NCBI RefSeq assembly: GCF_021129305.1
Contig: NZ_JAJOMB010000016.1
Location: 62,001 to 126,000 of the forward strand
Origin: Kineosporia babensis
Lineage (GTDB): Bacteria; Actinomycetota; Actinomycetes; Actinomycetales; Kineosporiaceae
Direction of reading: 5' to 3'
DNA length: 64,000 nucleotides
Shown here: piece after piece, positions 51,392 through 60,488 of the stretch
Numbering within the stretch: the first letter of the stretch is position 1
Layout: every line of letters begins with the position of its first letter
Notes under the pieces: model-generated
Database searches by the model: none
What the model was told of the DNA's origin: nothing
Seen by the model: the letters and a program-made list of their open reading frames with translations, nothing else
Made by a program: the position numbers and the translations under genes

Positions 51392-54300
51392 TCACATCAC
51401 GCTGAGCGGCACCTGGACCGCGAACGCGGTGCCGTCGCCGAGGTGCAGCAGGGCCCGGCCGGCCTGGATCGGCTGCCCGACCGCGGTGCGCTGCAGCTTG
51501 ATCCCGATCAGGTCGCCGTCGGTACGGCTCTGCGGGGACATCAGCGCACCCCGGCGGGACTTACGGGCATCCACCAGCCAGCCGCTGAAACCCACGCTCA
51601 GCTCGTCCGGGTTGCCCGCGATCACCACCCCCAGCCCGCGCGCGGCCCCGGTCTTGATCACCTGCTTCAGTTCCGAGGCGGCCGAGACCTCACGCAGCGC
51701 CTCGGCGTCGTCCGCGACGATCACGGCCGGGCCGGTGATCCGGCCCAGGGCCTGGGTGAACTCCTCGGCCGAGACATCGGTGCCGGTGAAGACCTCGACC
51801 ACGCCCGCGGCCCCGGCCAGGCTGCGCACCGGCGAGTTGCGCGGGGCGAACGCGATCACCTGCTGCCCGCGGGTCAGGAACGAACGGGCCATGGTGACCA
51901 GGGTGGTGCTGCGGCCGGACTTGGCCGGGCCGCCGATCACGAAGGCCGGTACCCCGTCGGCCAGGTCCGGGCCGAAGCCCGTGAGCTGGTCGCCGCCGAC
52001 GCCGACCAGCGCCCACATCGGGCTCGGGTGCTGCTCGCGCATCGGCCAGGCCTCCTCGAACCCGAGCTTCGAGGGCAGTTCTCCGAGGCGGAAAGGGGCA
52101 AGTTCGCGGGGCACGTCGCTGTCCCGTTCCCGGGCTGCCTTGCCGATCGCGCTCAGCGCAGCCGCCTGGGCCGGGCCGGAGGCGTCCGGGGCCAGCAGGG
52201 CCACCTGCAGCTCGATCCCGCTCTCGGAGCGGAACGCCCGCCCCTGCGCCACGTTCTCGGGCATGTTCCGGGGCCGCAGGCCGATCAGCGAGTAGTCGGC
52301 CCGGTCGGACAGGCGGAAGGCGATCCGGTCCTCGGTCAGGGTGGAGATGCGCCCGCTCAGCAGGGTCCGGTCGCCGGTGATGATGACGTGCACGCCGACG
52401 CTGGCACCTTCGCGCAGAAATGCGAACACCTGGTCGACCAGGGCACCGCCGTCGAGTTCGCCCAGGGAGGTGAGGAATCCTTCCCAGCGGTCGATCATCA
52501 GGATCAGGTGCGGCAGCCGCTCGGTGACCGACGGCGCCGCGGCACGCTGTTCGGTGATGTCCGCGTACCCGCCGTTGGCCAGCACTTCCTGGCGTCGGCG
52601 GATCTCCTCGGCCATCCGCTTCAGCAGCCGCACCGCCCGCTCGACCTGGGTGCGCATCACCACCGCCCCGCAGTGCGGCAGGTCCGCCAGCGGCAGCAGG
52701 GCGCCGTTGCCGCAGTCCAGGCCGTACAGGTGCACGTCGCCGCTGGACTGGCTCTGGGCCACCGAACCGGCGACTGCCCGCAGCAACTGGGAACGACCGG
52801 TGCGCGGGGCGCCCGCGGCCAGCAGGTGCCCGAAGACCGACAGGTCGAGCGCGGCGGTGCGCTGGGCCTGCTGGGCCGGAAGGTCCTCCCGGCCGAACGG
52901 GATCGGCGGCAGGTGCGGGCCGGCCACCGGCTCGAGCTCGTCCAGAGTCATGGCATCGGGCAGGGCCTGCAGCCACGGACTGAGCTGGCTGGGTACCTGC
53001 GCCAGCTCGGCTGCCTCGCGCACCGCGAGTACCAGGTCGCGCAGGTCGGTCTCGTCCTCCTCCACCGGGCCGACCGCCTTCGGGCGCGGGATGTTCACCG
53101 GCTTGCTGAGGTCCGACCAGTTCAGCGGCACCACGATCGGTGCGCGCCGGGGACCGGCGGTCCGCCCGGGACGGCGGCCACCCACCCGGCCGGCCTGGAA
53201 CGGGACCAGGGAAGCGTGACCCAGGCGCACGTACGCGCGTCCGGGCGTGCTCTTGGAGATCTTCGCCGCGTCAGGGGCGTTCAGAACGTCAGAGCTTTCG
53301 GACGCGTCGGTCACCCGCAGAGCGATCCGCAGGTTGGTGTTCGCCCGGATCTCCGGGGAGACCACCCCGCTGGGCCGCTGGGTGGCCAGCAGCAGGTGGA
53401 TCCCCAGGGACCGGCCGCGCTGGGCGATGTTGACCAGTCCGGTGACGAAGTCGGGCAGGTCCCGCACCATCGAGGCGAACTCGTCGATCACGATCAGCAG
53501 CCGCGGCAGCGCCGGCTTGGACGTCTCGGGCAGACGCTGGAAGTCCTCGATGTCCTTGGCCCCGAAGTCGGCCAGGATGTGCTCGCGCCGGCGCAGTTCC
53601 GCCGACAGCGACTCCAGCGCCCGGCCGACCAGGTGCTCGTCCAGGTCGGTGACCATACCCACGGTGTGCGGCAGCCGCACACAGTCCGCGAAGGCGCTAC
53701 CGCCCTTGTAATCGACCAGCACGAAGGTCATCTCGTCGGGCCGGTTGGCCACTGCCAGCGAAGCCACGACGGTCTGCAGCAGCTCGGACTTCCCGGAACC
53801 GGTGGTCCCGGCGATCAGGCCGTGCGGGCCGTCGCGCCGCAGATCGATCTCGAACGGGCCGTCGAACGACTCCCCCACCACCGCGACCGTGCTGCGGCCA
53901 CGGGCGGCCCAGCGCGCAGCAATCGCGTCCCCGGACGGTGGGTCGATGGAAAGGACGTCCAGGAGCCGGCTGGAGGACGGCAACGCGGCATCGTCGCCCT
54001 CGTCGCTGGTGTCCCGGATCGGGCTCAGAGACCTGGCCAGACGGGCGCACCAGTCCGGGTGCGCGAACTCCGGGCGGATGCCCGGCACCGGGTCGGAGTC
54101 GGCCTGGGTGACGGTCAGTCCGGCCGTCTCGACCCGGACCACGGCCTGGCACTCGGCCGGCAGGAACCGCTCATCGGCGTCCAGGCAGATCGCGTACACC
54201 CCGACCTGCGGGCCGTCCCGCAGGATCTGCACCACGCCCGGCATCGAGCGCATCCGCCGCGATCCGTCCAGCAGCAGGATGACGTCCGGGTCCCGGAAGA

Positions 54301-55777
54301 CCGCGTCGCGGGCCTTGGACTTGGCCGAGGTGCGCTGCCCGACCAGATCGAGGACGGCCGCCACCTGACGGCCCGCGGTATCGGCGTCCGTGCCGATCCG
54401 CACCGCGCTGCCGGAACCGTCGGCCGGGCGCGCATGCGGCAGCCAGCGCAGCCAGTCCCAGCATTCCCGGCCGGTGGCGTCGGTCAGCACCACGATCTGC
54501 AGGTCGGCGGGACTGTGCAGGACGGCTGCCTGGATCAGCAGCCAGCGCCCGATCCCCCGGGCGGTGTCTCCCGGCCCGGCGATGCCGAGCACCCCGCGCT
54601 GGCTCAGCGGCACCGTCACCGGCGCCTCCGGCAGTATCCGCGGGTTGGTGCGCCGGTGATTCTCCTGCTCCGGGTCCTCGACGATCACCTCGGACGGGAA
54701 CTGCGCGGTGCCGACCCGCAGCAGCAGATGGTCGCCGTCGCGGCGGCGTCTTTCCCACAACCGGCGGCGCGGGCCGGAGGCGATCACGGCGACCGAGGCC
54801 AGGTCGGGCACCCAGATCCGGCGCTCGGCCAGCTCCAGGTCGACCGCATGCTCGACGTCGGCCTCCACCCGGGCTTTTCGCTCATGGTATTCGCGCAGCA
54901 ACTCCGTGTACGAACGACGGCCGTTGCGGCGGCTGTTCACGTAACCGGCGATCACCGAGATCGGGCTGAGCGCGGCGAACAGCAAGGTGGCCGGGTTGTT
55001 GGTGAGCATGTACATGGCCAGCGAGCCGACGATCGGGACGACCGCCATCAGGATCGGGATGGCGCCCCGGGCCGGTTCTTTGGGCGGGCTGGGCAGGCGG
55101 AACTTGGTCTCCCGGCGCGGCGGCAGGATCCGCGGCGGCCGGTTGTAGTCCAGGCCCGCACCGTCGGCCGACATCACCAGGGCGGCATCGGGCGAGACGT
55201 AAGGCATCACCTCCAGGATGCTTTCACCGATCACCAGCTGCCGGCCCGTGTCCCAGCGCACCCGGCCCACCGGCAGCGTGCTCTCTCCCGCGATGGTCTC
55301 CAGCACCATCTCCGGCGCCCCGGGTTCCGGTTCCAGCCAGCACTGCGCCGCCCCGTCCACATCGAGCCTGGCCGCCACCGGCGGCACCGAGGCGTCCGGG
55401 ATCCGCACCCAGGCCCGGCGCTGCGACCCGAGCTCACCGCTGCCGACCCCCAGCGGAAAAACCGCGCCGGCGGCCGGTCCTCCGACGACCCGTAGCTCGA
55501 CCAGCCCGGGACGTTCGCTCGGATATCCCGGCACCGGCCCGTCCAGGCCGACCAGCCCGCCCTCGACCAGTGGGGAATCGAAGACGCTGAGGGCCGGGTC
55601 GAGCGGCCGGGAACCGAGGTAGAGCGCCGCACCGGCGGGAGTACGCTGCGAACGGTCACGGAACAGTGACTCAAGCGTCCAGGCGATGGCCGCGATCTGG
55701 GTGCCGTCGTCCGTGTCCAGGATGACGTCGGCCGACTCACCCGTGCGGGTGTCGACGGCGGTCAAGTAGAGCTGCAT
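51392..55777 (-). CDS. eccC: Type VII secretion ATPase, EccC/FtsK-SpoIIIE family
   Basis: About 1461 residues. The first 85 resemble a ubiquitin-like YukD domain (MQLYLTAVDTRTGESADVIL). An FHA-like beta domain follows (LVELRVVGGPAAGAVFPLG), then two TM helices (IPILMAVVPIVGSLAMYML and the next), the usual cytoplasmic stalk, and three ATPase domains. Domain 1, near residue 660, is canonical (GTTGSGKSELL; Walker B LLIVIDEF). Domains 2 (GAPRTGRSQ) and 3 (GPAKSGRSTT) have Arg for the Walker A Lys, as regulatory EccC domains often do. It powers export of WXG100 substrates at the membrane. ATG at 55777 is preferred over 55801 because it gives the YukD-like start directly. It is divergent from the LysM gene. 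Confidence 0.9.
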   Translation of the reverse strand: MQLYLTAVDTRTGESADVILDTDDGTQIAAIAWTLESLFRDRSQRTPAGAALYLGSRPLDPALSVFDSPLVEGGLVGLDGPVPGYPSERPGLVELRVVGGPAAGAVFPLGVGSGELGSQRRAWVRIPDASVPPVAARLDVDGAAQCWLEPEPGAPEMVLETIAGESTLPVGRVRWDTGRQLVIGESILEVMPYVSPDAALVMSADGAGLDYNRPPRILPPRRETKFRLPSPPKEPARGAIPILMAVVPIVGSLAMYMLTNNPATLLFAALSPISVIAGYVNSRRNGRRSYTELLREYHERKARVEADVEHAVDLELAERRIWVPDLASVAVIASGPRRRLWERRRRDGDHLLLRVGTAQFPSEVIVEDPEQENHRRTNPRILPEAPVTVPLSQRGVLGIAGPGDTARGIGRWLLIQAAVLHSPADLQIVVLTDATGRECWDWLRWLPHARPADGSGSAVRIGTDADTAGRQVAAVLDLVGQRTSAKSKARDAVFRDPDVILLLDGSRRMRSMPGVVQILRDGPQVGVYAICLDADERFLPAECQAVVRVETAGLTVTQADSDPVPGIRPEFAHPDWCARLARSLSPIRDTSDEGDDAALPSSSRLLDVLSIDPPSGDAIAARWAARGRSTVAVVGESFDGPFEIDLRRDGPHGLIAGTTGSGKSELLQTVVASLAVANRPDEMTFVLVDYKGGSAFADCVRLPHTVGMVTDLDEHLVGRALESLSAELRRREHILADFGAKDIEDFQRLPETSKPALPRLLIVIDEFASMVRDLPDFVTGLVNIAQRGRSLGIHLLLATQRPSGVVSPEIRANTNLRIALRVTDASESSDVLNAPDAAKISKSTPGRAYVRLGHASLVPFQAGRVGGRRPGRTAGPRRAPIVVPLNWSDLSKPVNIPRPKAVGPVEEDETDLRDLVLAVREAAELAQVPSQLSPWLQALPDAMTLDELEPVAGPHLPPIPFGREDLPAQQAQRTAALDLSVFGHLLAAGAPRTGRSQLLRAVAGSVAQSQSSGDVHLYGLDCGNGALLPLADLPHCGAVVMRTQVERAVRLLKRMAEEIRRRQEVLANGGYADITEQRAAAPSVTERLPHLILMIDRWEGFLTSLGELDGGALVDQVFAFLREGASVGVHVIITGDRTLLSGRISTLTEDRIAFRLSDRADYSLIGLRPRNMPENVAQGRAFRSESGIELQVALLAPDASGPAQAAALSAIGKAARERDSDVPRELAPFRLGELPSKLGFEEAWPMREQHPSPMWALVGVGGDQLTGFGPDLADGVPAFVIGGPAKSGRSTTLVTMARSFLTRGQQVIAFAPRNSPVRSLAGAAGVVEVFTGTDVSAEEFTQALGRITGPAVIVADDAEALREVSAASELKQVIKTGAARGLGVVIAGNPDELSVGFSGWLVDARKSRRGALMSPQSRTDGDLIGIKLQRTAVGQPIQAGRALLHLGDGTAFAVQVPLSVM

Positions 55778-55784
55778 CCAGTAT

Positions 55785-55832
55785 TTGTACCCTTTGGGCA
55801 TTAGGGTTGTACCGTTTACGCATTGAATGCGT
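55785..55832. promoter_or_regulatory. Divergent secretion-locus control region with direct repeat and palindrome
   Basis: TTGTACCCTTT at 55785-55795 and TTGTACCGTTT at 55807-55817 are near-identical direct repeats 22 bp apart. Right beside them ACGCATT-G-AATGCGT at 55818-55832 is a perfect 15-bp palindrome. The block is A/T-rich and fills the gap between the eccC-like and LysM genes, so it should hold both promoters and a regulator site. Confidence 0.5.
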
Positions 55833-55845
55833 AGTCTGTGCCTTC

Positions 55846-57423
55846 ATGCCGCCGGAGAATCCCTTGCCTCTTCCAGCGATCCCCCGTGGGACGCAGTCGT
55901 TTCGTCGTGCAATCCGTTCCGGCGCAGCCATTTCCCTTGTTCTCATAACGATTTGGTTTCCGGCCCGGACGGCCGCCGCCACCGACGGTCACGGGTCCGA
56001 GCGCTCAGCAGCGACTCCGGGCAGCAGCACCGGCGGCGAGGTGAAGTTCTACGTCGTGCGGGCGGCCTACAAGGGCGAGCCCGAGTTCCTTTTCTCCATC
56101 GCCGAGCGATTCCTCAAGGACGGGGAGCGCTGGCCGGAGATCCTGGAGCTGAACAAGGACCGCCCGCAGGCCGACGGCGGACGGCTCACCGATCCGGCCT
56201 CGATCACCGCGGGCTGGGTGCTGGTGCTGCCCGCGGACGCCAAGGGCAAGCTGGTGCGCACCGGCCCGTTGCCGGAAGTCAGCGCCGCACCGACCAATCC
56301 GGCCACTCCTGCTCCGGCCCCGGGCGCTGCACCGTCCGAGCCCGAGTCCGCCACCCTGTACTGGGTGATCGGGGCGAGCACCCTGGTGCTGGGCACCGGC
56401 CTGATCGGTTACGCAATGATCGCCCGCCGGCGCGCCGCCGCGGAGCCCGAACCGGCTCCCACCCCGCCGCCGCGCCGTACGCCACCGGCGCCACGCGGGC
56501 CCGCCTCGGGCGCCCCCAGCCGTCTCGGGCAGAGCGCCGCCCCGGAGGCCCCCGACGAGACGCCCGCGCCTCGGCGAAACTTCTTCCGGCGCAACACCAC
56601 CGAAGTACTCGCCGTGCGCCCGTTCGACGCAGCGGGCGCCTGGACCGTCGACCGGGGCCTGCGCTCGCTCAGCGGCATGGCCCACGACGCCCGGCGTCAG
56701 GTGCCGCCGTTCTACGCGGTGGTCATGGACCGGGAGTGGATGCAGTTGCGGCTGGCCGCCCCCGACTTCGAGGCTCCTGCCCCTTGGGGCAGTGATGAGG
56801 ACGGCCGTACCTGGTCCGCCCCGCTGCGCGCCCTGCAGGCGCTGCCGCTGAAAGACGGCCTGGCTTCGCCCAGTCCCCGCCTGGTCACGCTCGGCACCGA
56901 CAGCGGGGCCCGGGTCCTGGTCGACCTCGGCCAGGCCACCGGCGTGATCTCGGTCGAGGGCACCGTGGCCAACGTCCACAACCTGCTGCTCGGCTGGATC
57001 GGTGAGCTCGTCGCCGCCCCCTGGGCCGAGCACGTCCGGGTGGTCACCGTGGGCCTGGCCCCGGCGGTCTCCCCGCCCGCCTCCGACCGGGCCGAGCACT
57101 TCACCAGTCTGCCCGAAGCTTTCACCGCGATCGGCTGGTCCGAGAGCGGCACCATGTCCGAGGCCGTGCGGGGCGGCGGCAGCGTCGCCGCACCCCGGCC
57201 CGCAATCCTGATCGTGGCCGGCCGATTCCGCGACCACGACCTGGAGCACCTGCAAGCCCTGGCCAGTCAGCCCGACGCGAACTGGACCATCGTCATCGTC
57301 GGCCGGGTGCCCGCCGCCCGCTGGCGATTCGCCCTGCGCCCCGGCGGCAAGCTCGACACCGGCGTGCTCGGCATCACCGCCCAGGTCAACGACAGCCTGG
57401 CCTCTCCGACAGGAATCCGATGA
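55846..57423 (+). CDS. LysM-domain membrane protein of the secretion locus
   Basis: A 525-residue protein. A hydrophobic helix at 24-44 (signal or anchor) is followed by a LysM-like domain at 68-130 (FYVVRAAYKGEPEFLFSIAE, then RFLKDGERWPEILELNKDR) likely to touch peptidoglycan. A Pro/Ala linker, a second TM at 172-193 and a cytoplasmic region follow. The latter includes a Pro/Arg linker and a 260-residue domain (LVTLGTDSGARVLVDLGQAT) like that beside the LysM in actinobacterial LysM-BTAD proteins, but without the BTAD regulator domain. The ATG at 55846 has no Shine-Dalgarno; a TTG at 55807 is open. The stop overlaps the next start. It may anchor the secretion machine to the wall (inference). 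Confidence 0.75.
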   Translation: MPPENPLPLPAIPRGTQSFRRAIRSGAAISLVLITIWFPARTAAATDGHGSERSAATPGSSTGGEVKFYVVRAAYKGEPEFLFSIAERFLKDGERWPEILELNKDRPQADGGRLTDPASITAGWVLVLPADAKGKLVRTGPLPEVSAAPTNPATPAPAPGAAPSEPESATLYWVIGASTLVLGTGLIGYAMIARRRAAAEPEPAPTPPPRRTPPAPRGPASGAPSRLGQSAAPEAPDETPAPRRNFFRRNTTEVLAVRPFDAAGAWTVDRGLRSLSGMAHDARRQVPPFYAVVMDREWMQLRLAAPDFEAPAPWGSDEDGRTWSAPLRALQALPLKDGLASPSPRLVTLGTDSGARVLVDLGQATGVISVEGTVANVHNLLLGWIGELVAAPWAEHVRVVTVGLAPAVSPPASDRAEHFTSLPEAFTAIGWSESGTMSEAVRGGGSVAAPRPAILIVAGRFRDHDLEHLQALASQPDANWTIVIVGRVPAARWRFALRPGGKLDTGVLGITAQVNDSLASPTGIR

Positions 57424-58268
57424 GCAACCACACTCCGACCCCGCCGCCCGCCAAAGGTGGAAAGTCCTTCTCCTGGGCCATCATCGGTGGTACCGCCCTG
57501 CTGGTCACCGGGGCCGTCGCGGTGACCGCCGGCGCCCTGCAGAGCCGTGGCTCCGGCACCGCCGACGAGATCACCCTGGCCGGCCAGATCCAGGAACAGC
57601 CGCCGGCCCCGGTCATCACCACCACCCAGGCCCCCACTCCCACGCCGACGGCCGAGAAGCCGAAGACGGAGAAGGCGGCCGCCGAGCAGGAAAAGCCGCA
57701 GGAGACCAAGACGGTCACCGCCACCCAGGACGCCCCGGCCGAGGACGAGCAGGACGAACCGGAGCCCAAGAAGACCAAGAAGAAGGCCCCGCCGAAGACC
57801 CCGGCCGTGAACGTCCCCTACCAGCTCCACAACGTCGCGACCGGCAAGTGCCTGGGAACGATCGCCTTTGAGCAGGTCAGTACGCAGACCGCCTGCAACG
57901 GCGCGGTTTCGGTCCGGCTCGAGCGCACCCGCACGGCTGACGGCATGCCGCTGTACTGGATCCGCTCCTCCGGCTCCGGCCTGTGCCTCGACCCGCCCGG
58001 CAGCACCGCCAACGAAGGCGCTGTCGCGATCGGCGCCGTTCCCTGTATTGAGCCCGCTTCCGGCGACAACCAGGAGTTCAAGCTCGTCGACAGCGGCAAG
58101 GTCAAGAACGGCCACGTGCAGTACTACGTGAAGAATGCCCTCTCGGGCGACTGCCTGGATGTCTCGGGCTGGCAGAGCGACGGCTCGAACCAGGCCGACG
58201 GGCAGCACATCACGCTGTACCCCTGCGCACCCGACGACGACCACCTGTGGATCTTCCAGGAAGCCTGA
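57420..58268 (+). CDS. Membrane-anchored ricin-type beta-trefoil lectin protein
   Basis: A 282-residue protein with a short cytoplasmic N terminus, one TM helix at 19-41 (IIGGTALLVTGAVAVTAG), a long Pro/Thr/Glu/Lys linker (about 45-125) and a C-terminal beta-trefoil at 128-282. The trefoil repeats show as YQLHNVATGKCLGT, WIRSSGSGLCLDPPG and YVKNALSGDCLDVSG with matching Cys residues. Ricin-type trefoils bind carbohydrates, so it probably reaches through the wall to a glycan. The ATG at 57420 overlaps the LysM gene stop by 4 bp, so the two are one unit. A 12-bp hairpin follows. Confidence 0.85.
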   Translation: MSNHTPTPPPAKGGKSFSWAIIGGTALLVTGAVAVTAGALQSRGSGTADEITLAGQIQEQPPAPVITTTQAPTPTPTAEKPKTEKAAAEQEKPQETKTVTATQDAPAEDEQDEPEPKKTKKKAPPKTPAVNVPYQLHNVATGKCLGTIAFEQVSTQTACNGAVSVRLERTRTADGMPLYWIRSSGSGLCLDPPGSTANEGAVAIGAVPCIEPASGDNQEFKLVDSGKVKNGHVQYYVKNALSGDCLDVSGWQSDGSNQADGQHITLYPCAPDDDHLWIFQEA

Positions 58269-58273
58269 TCCCC

Positions 58274-58310
58274 GTCCGGTCGCGGGCATAAACCCTGTCC
58301 GCGACCGGAC
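58274..58310. terminator. Bidirectional hairpin terminator
   Basis: GTCCGGTCGCGG at 58274-58285 and CCGCGACCGGAC at 58299-58310 pair perfectly over 12 bp around a 13-nt loop. It lies 5 bp after the lectin gene stop and 2 bp before the stop of the convergent DinB-like gene. Confidence 0.9.
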
Positions 58311-58312
58311 AC

Positions 58313-58873
58313 TCAGACCTGTCGCCCGGTAAGGCAAATGAGCTGGACCGCGAGGTCAGTGCTGTCGGTAGGCACGGGTGCGGCGGTGATGCCGAAGTCA
58401 CGCCACTTCTCCACGTTCGTTCGCGCGTACTCGAGGCTGACCGCGACCGCCTCAGGGTCGAGCGCCTCGTCCTGGCCAGTGCTGCGAGCCAGGTCCCACT
58501 GATGCACGGTCAGGTCGAGCAGCATCTGCGTGGCGTACTCGGACAACGGGGCCTCTCCGAAGGAAAACTGTGCCCTGCCGGCCAGGTCAGCGCCGCTCCA
58601 GGCCTGCGCCGATCCCGCCGCCGCAGCGTCCCAGGCACCGGACGGATCGGCGCCCACGAGATCGCCGTCGTAACGCGTGCCCACGTTCTCCAAGGTTTCC
58701 CGGGCCAGCAGGTGCGGAGCCCAGAGATGCTCCCCGACCAGGTGATTCGTCAGTTCCCGAACCGTCCACTCGGTGCAGGTCGACTTGTCGTCCCATTGAC
58801 CGTCGCGCACACCGTGCACCCGGGCCCCGAACCTCTCGATGGCCAGGGGAATCAAACGCTGAAAATCAGTCAC
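58313..58873 (-). CDS. DinB/maleylpyruvate isomerase-fold protein, TIGR03086-like
   Basis: A 186-residue four-helix metal-binding protein. CTEWTVRELTNHLVGEHLWA gives the first His pair, and DLTVHQWDLARSTG the third His of the mycothiol-dependent isomerase/DinB fold. Members usually perform thiol-dependent transfers or detoxification with a divalent metal, in mycothiol-making actinobacteria; the substrate here is unknown. The GTG at 58873 gives a normal-length protein. It stands alone between two convergent/co-directional units. Confidence 0.85.
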   Translation of the reverse strand: MTDFQRLIPLAIERFGARVHGVRDGQWDDKSTCTEWTVRELTNHLVGEHLWAPHLLARETLENVGTRYDGDLVGADPSGAWDAAAAGSAQAWSGADLAGRAQFSFGEAPLSEYATQMLLDLTVHQWDLARSTGQDEALDPEAVAVSLEYARTNVEKWRDFGITAAPVPTDSTDLAVQLICLTGRQV

Positions 58874-58909
58874 GACGGCAGACTATGACGTATCGTCCCG
58901 ACTGCCCGG

Positions 58910-59806
58910 TCAGCCTGCCGTCAGTGTGAGCGGGAACCGCACGCCGGTCAGCTCCTCCGACACGTCCCAGAGGCGGCGGGCCACGTCTGCATCCTGTGCC
59001 GCCTTTGACCGGCCGACGAGCGTGGCCGGCCCGCGCTGCAGCAGGCCGCGCGGCCCGGCGAAGCTGTTGCCCGGGATATCTCCCACTGCGGCATACAACG
59101 TGGGCCTGGCACCATCCGGCCCGGTCTGGGCCAGGGTGCGCCGCAGCACTCCGAACAGCAGGTCCAGAGAACGACTGGCCCCTCTTGAGGAGTGATCGAG
59201 GTTGGTGTCCGCCAGGCCGGGATGGGCCGCCGTCGCGATCACGTCGCTCCCGGCTACCTCCAGCCGGCGCTGCAATTCCTTGGTGAACAGGAGATTGGCC
59301 AGCTTCGACTGACCGTAGGACGAAAAGCGATCGTACGAGCGGCGTTCCCAGTTCAGGTCTTCGAAATCGATCCGGCCACGCCGGTGGCCGCCCGACGAGA
59401 CCGTCACCACGCGTCCCACAATTTGGGGTAGAAGCAGGTTGGTCAGCGCGAAGTGACCGAGATGATTGGTGCCGAACTGGGTCTCGAAACCGTCGGCGGT
59501 GCGCCCGAGTGGCGGCATCATCACCCCTGCGTTGTTGATCAGGATGTCGACGGTGAGGTCGAGACCGTCGGCGAATTCACGGACGGACGCCAGGTCACCC
59601 AACTCGAGTCGACGCACCTCAGTCCGGCCGGGCAGGGCATCGGCGACCGCCCGCCCTTTGGCCACGTTGCGCACCGCGAGCACGACGAACGCGCCTCGGG
59701 CAGCGAAGACTTCGGCCGCGGCCCGGCCGATCCCGCTGCTGGCGCCGGTGATGACGACGGTCCGGCCGGCCTGGGACGGGACGTCGGAAGCTTCGAATGT
59801 AGTCAC
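58910..59806 (-). CDS. Short-chain dehydrogenase, retinol dehydrogenase-like
   Basis: A 298-residue classical SDR. TVVITGASSGIGRAAAEVFA is the cofactor loop, LINNAGVMMPPLG the stabilising NNAG, VVTVSSGGHRRG the catalytic Ser and YGQSKLANLLFTKEL the YxxxK pair, so oxidoreductase activity is expected. FAARGAFVVLAVRN favours NADP. The GTG at 59806 is chosen because a good promoter (TTGACT, 18 bp, TACATT on this strand) ends 7 nt before it, implying a leaderless message; an ATG at 59824 lies inside that promoter. It is divergent from a TetR regulator and very likely its target. The substrate is probably a hydrophobic alcohol or ketone. Confidence 0.9.
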   Translation of the reverse strand: MTTFEASDVPSQAGRTVVITGASSGIGRAAAEVFAARGAFVVLAVRNVAKGRAVADALPGRTEVRRLELGDLASVREFADGLDLTVDILINNAGVMMPPLGRTADGFETQFGTNHLGHFALTNLLLPQIVGRVVTVSSGGHRRGRIDFEDLNWERRSYDRFSSYGQSKLANLLFTKELQRRLEVAGSDVIATAAHPGLADTNLDHSSRGASRSLDLLFGVLRRTLAQTGPDGARPTLYAAVGDIPGNSFAGPRGLLQRGPATLVGRSKAAQDADVARRLWDVSEELTGVRFPLTLTAG

Positions 59807-59852
59807 AGACAACAATGTAGACATCGCCAACATAAGTAGTCAACGCCTACAT
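59796..59852. promoter_or_regulatory. SDR promoter with repeated TetR-operator candidates
   Basis: Reading leftward, -35 TTGACT (59838-59843) and -10 TACATT (59814-59819) are 18 bp apart. Overlaid are three similar elements on the + strand, AATGTAGTCA (59796), AATGTAGACA (59814) and TAAGTAGTCA (59833), and ATGTAG (59815)/CTACAT (59847) as inverted outer arms. This is the entire spacer between the SDR and TetR genes. Confidence 0.5.
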
Positions 59853-59869
59853 CGAGGTAGGCTGCCCCG

Positions 59870-60451
59870 GTGACCGACGAGCGCTACCACCACGGCAACC
59901 TGCGCACGACCCTGCTCGAGGCCGCCCAGGAGACCCTGCGCGAGAGCGGCGTCGATGCTTTGTCGCTGCGGGATCTGGCCCGGCGGGCCGGGGTGAGCCA
60001 CGCTGCGCCGCGCCGCCACTTCCCCGACCGCCAGGAACTGATCGACGCCCTGACCATCTCCGGTTTCGAGCAACTGCACGAACAGCTGCGAACGGCCACT
60101 GATGCGGCCGACCCCGACTTCCGTTCCCGCCTGCAGGCGATCGCCGACACCTACGTGAACTTCGCCAGCGGTGACGTCGCCCTGCTGGAACTGATGTTCC
60201 GCCGCAAGCACGACTCCGAACGCTTCGTCCAGGCCGCCCACCCCTCGTTCGCCCTGATGGCCAGCGTGCTCGCCCAAGGCCAGGCGGAAGGCGAACTACA
60301 GGCCGGCGATCTTGAGCGGATCGGGACGGTGCTGCTGGCCACGCTGCACGGCATCGCGACGGTGATCAACGGCGGCCTGGCCCCGGTCGAGGTCCTGGAC
60401 GGCCTGGTCGACACCGCCGTGGAGCAGTTCGTCCGCGGGGCGCGACCCTGA
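59870..60451 (+). CDS. TetR-family transcriptional repressor
   Basis: A 193-residue TetR/AcrR repressor. YHHGNLRTTLLEAAQETLRE and DALSLRDLARRAGVSHAAPR form the N-terminal HTH, with HFPDRQELIDAL closing it; YHHGNLR is typical of the subgroup with a WHG/TetR_C_13-type ligand domain. The remaining 130 residues are all-helical. The GTG at 59870 has TAGGCT 6 nt upstream, so it too may be leaderless. It is divergent from the SDR over repeated operator-like elements, suggesting that it represses the SDR and itself. The ligand is unknown. Confidence 0.9.
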   Translation: MTDERYHHGNLRTTLLEAAQETLRESGVDALSLRDLARRAGVSHAAPRRHFPDRQELIDALTISGFEQLHEQLRTATDAADPDFRSRLQAIADTYVNFASGDVALLELMFRRKHDSERFVQAAHPSFALMASVLAQGQAEGELQAGDLERIGTVLLATLHGIATVINGGLAPVEVLDGLVDTAVEQFVRGARP

Positions 60452-60488
60452 CGACCTTGTCCTTCAGCGACTCGTTCAGGTCGGATTC

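Noticed and set aside
51443-55495. Long open frame of 1350 codons opposite the eccC-like gene
   Set aside because: Same artefact of high GC; the opposite strand encodes a complete three-domain ATPase with Walker motifs.
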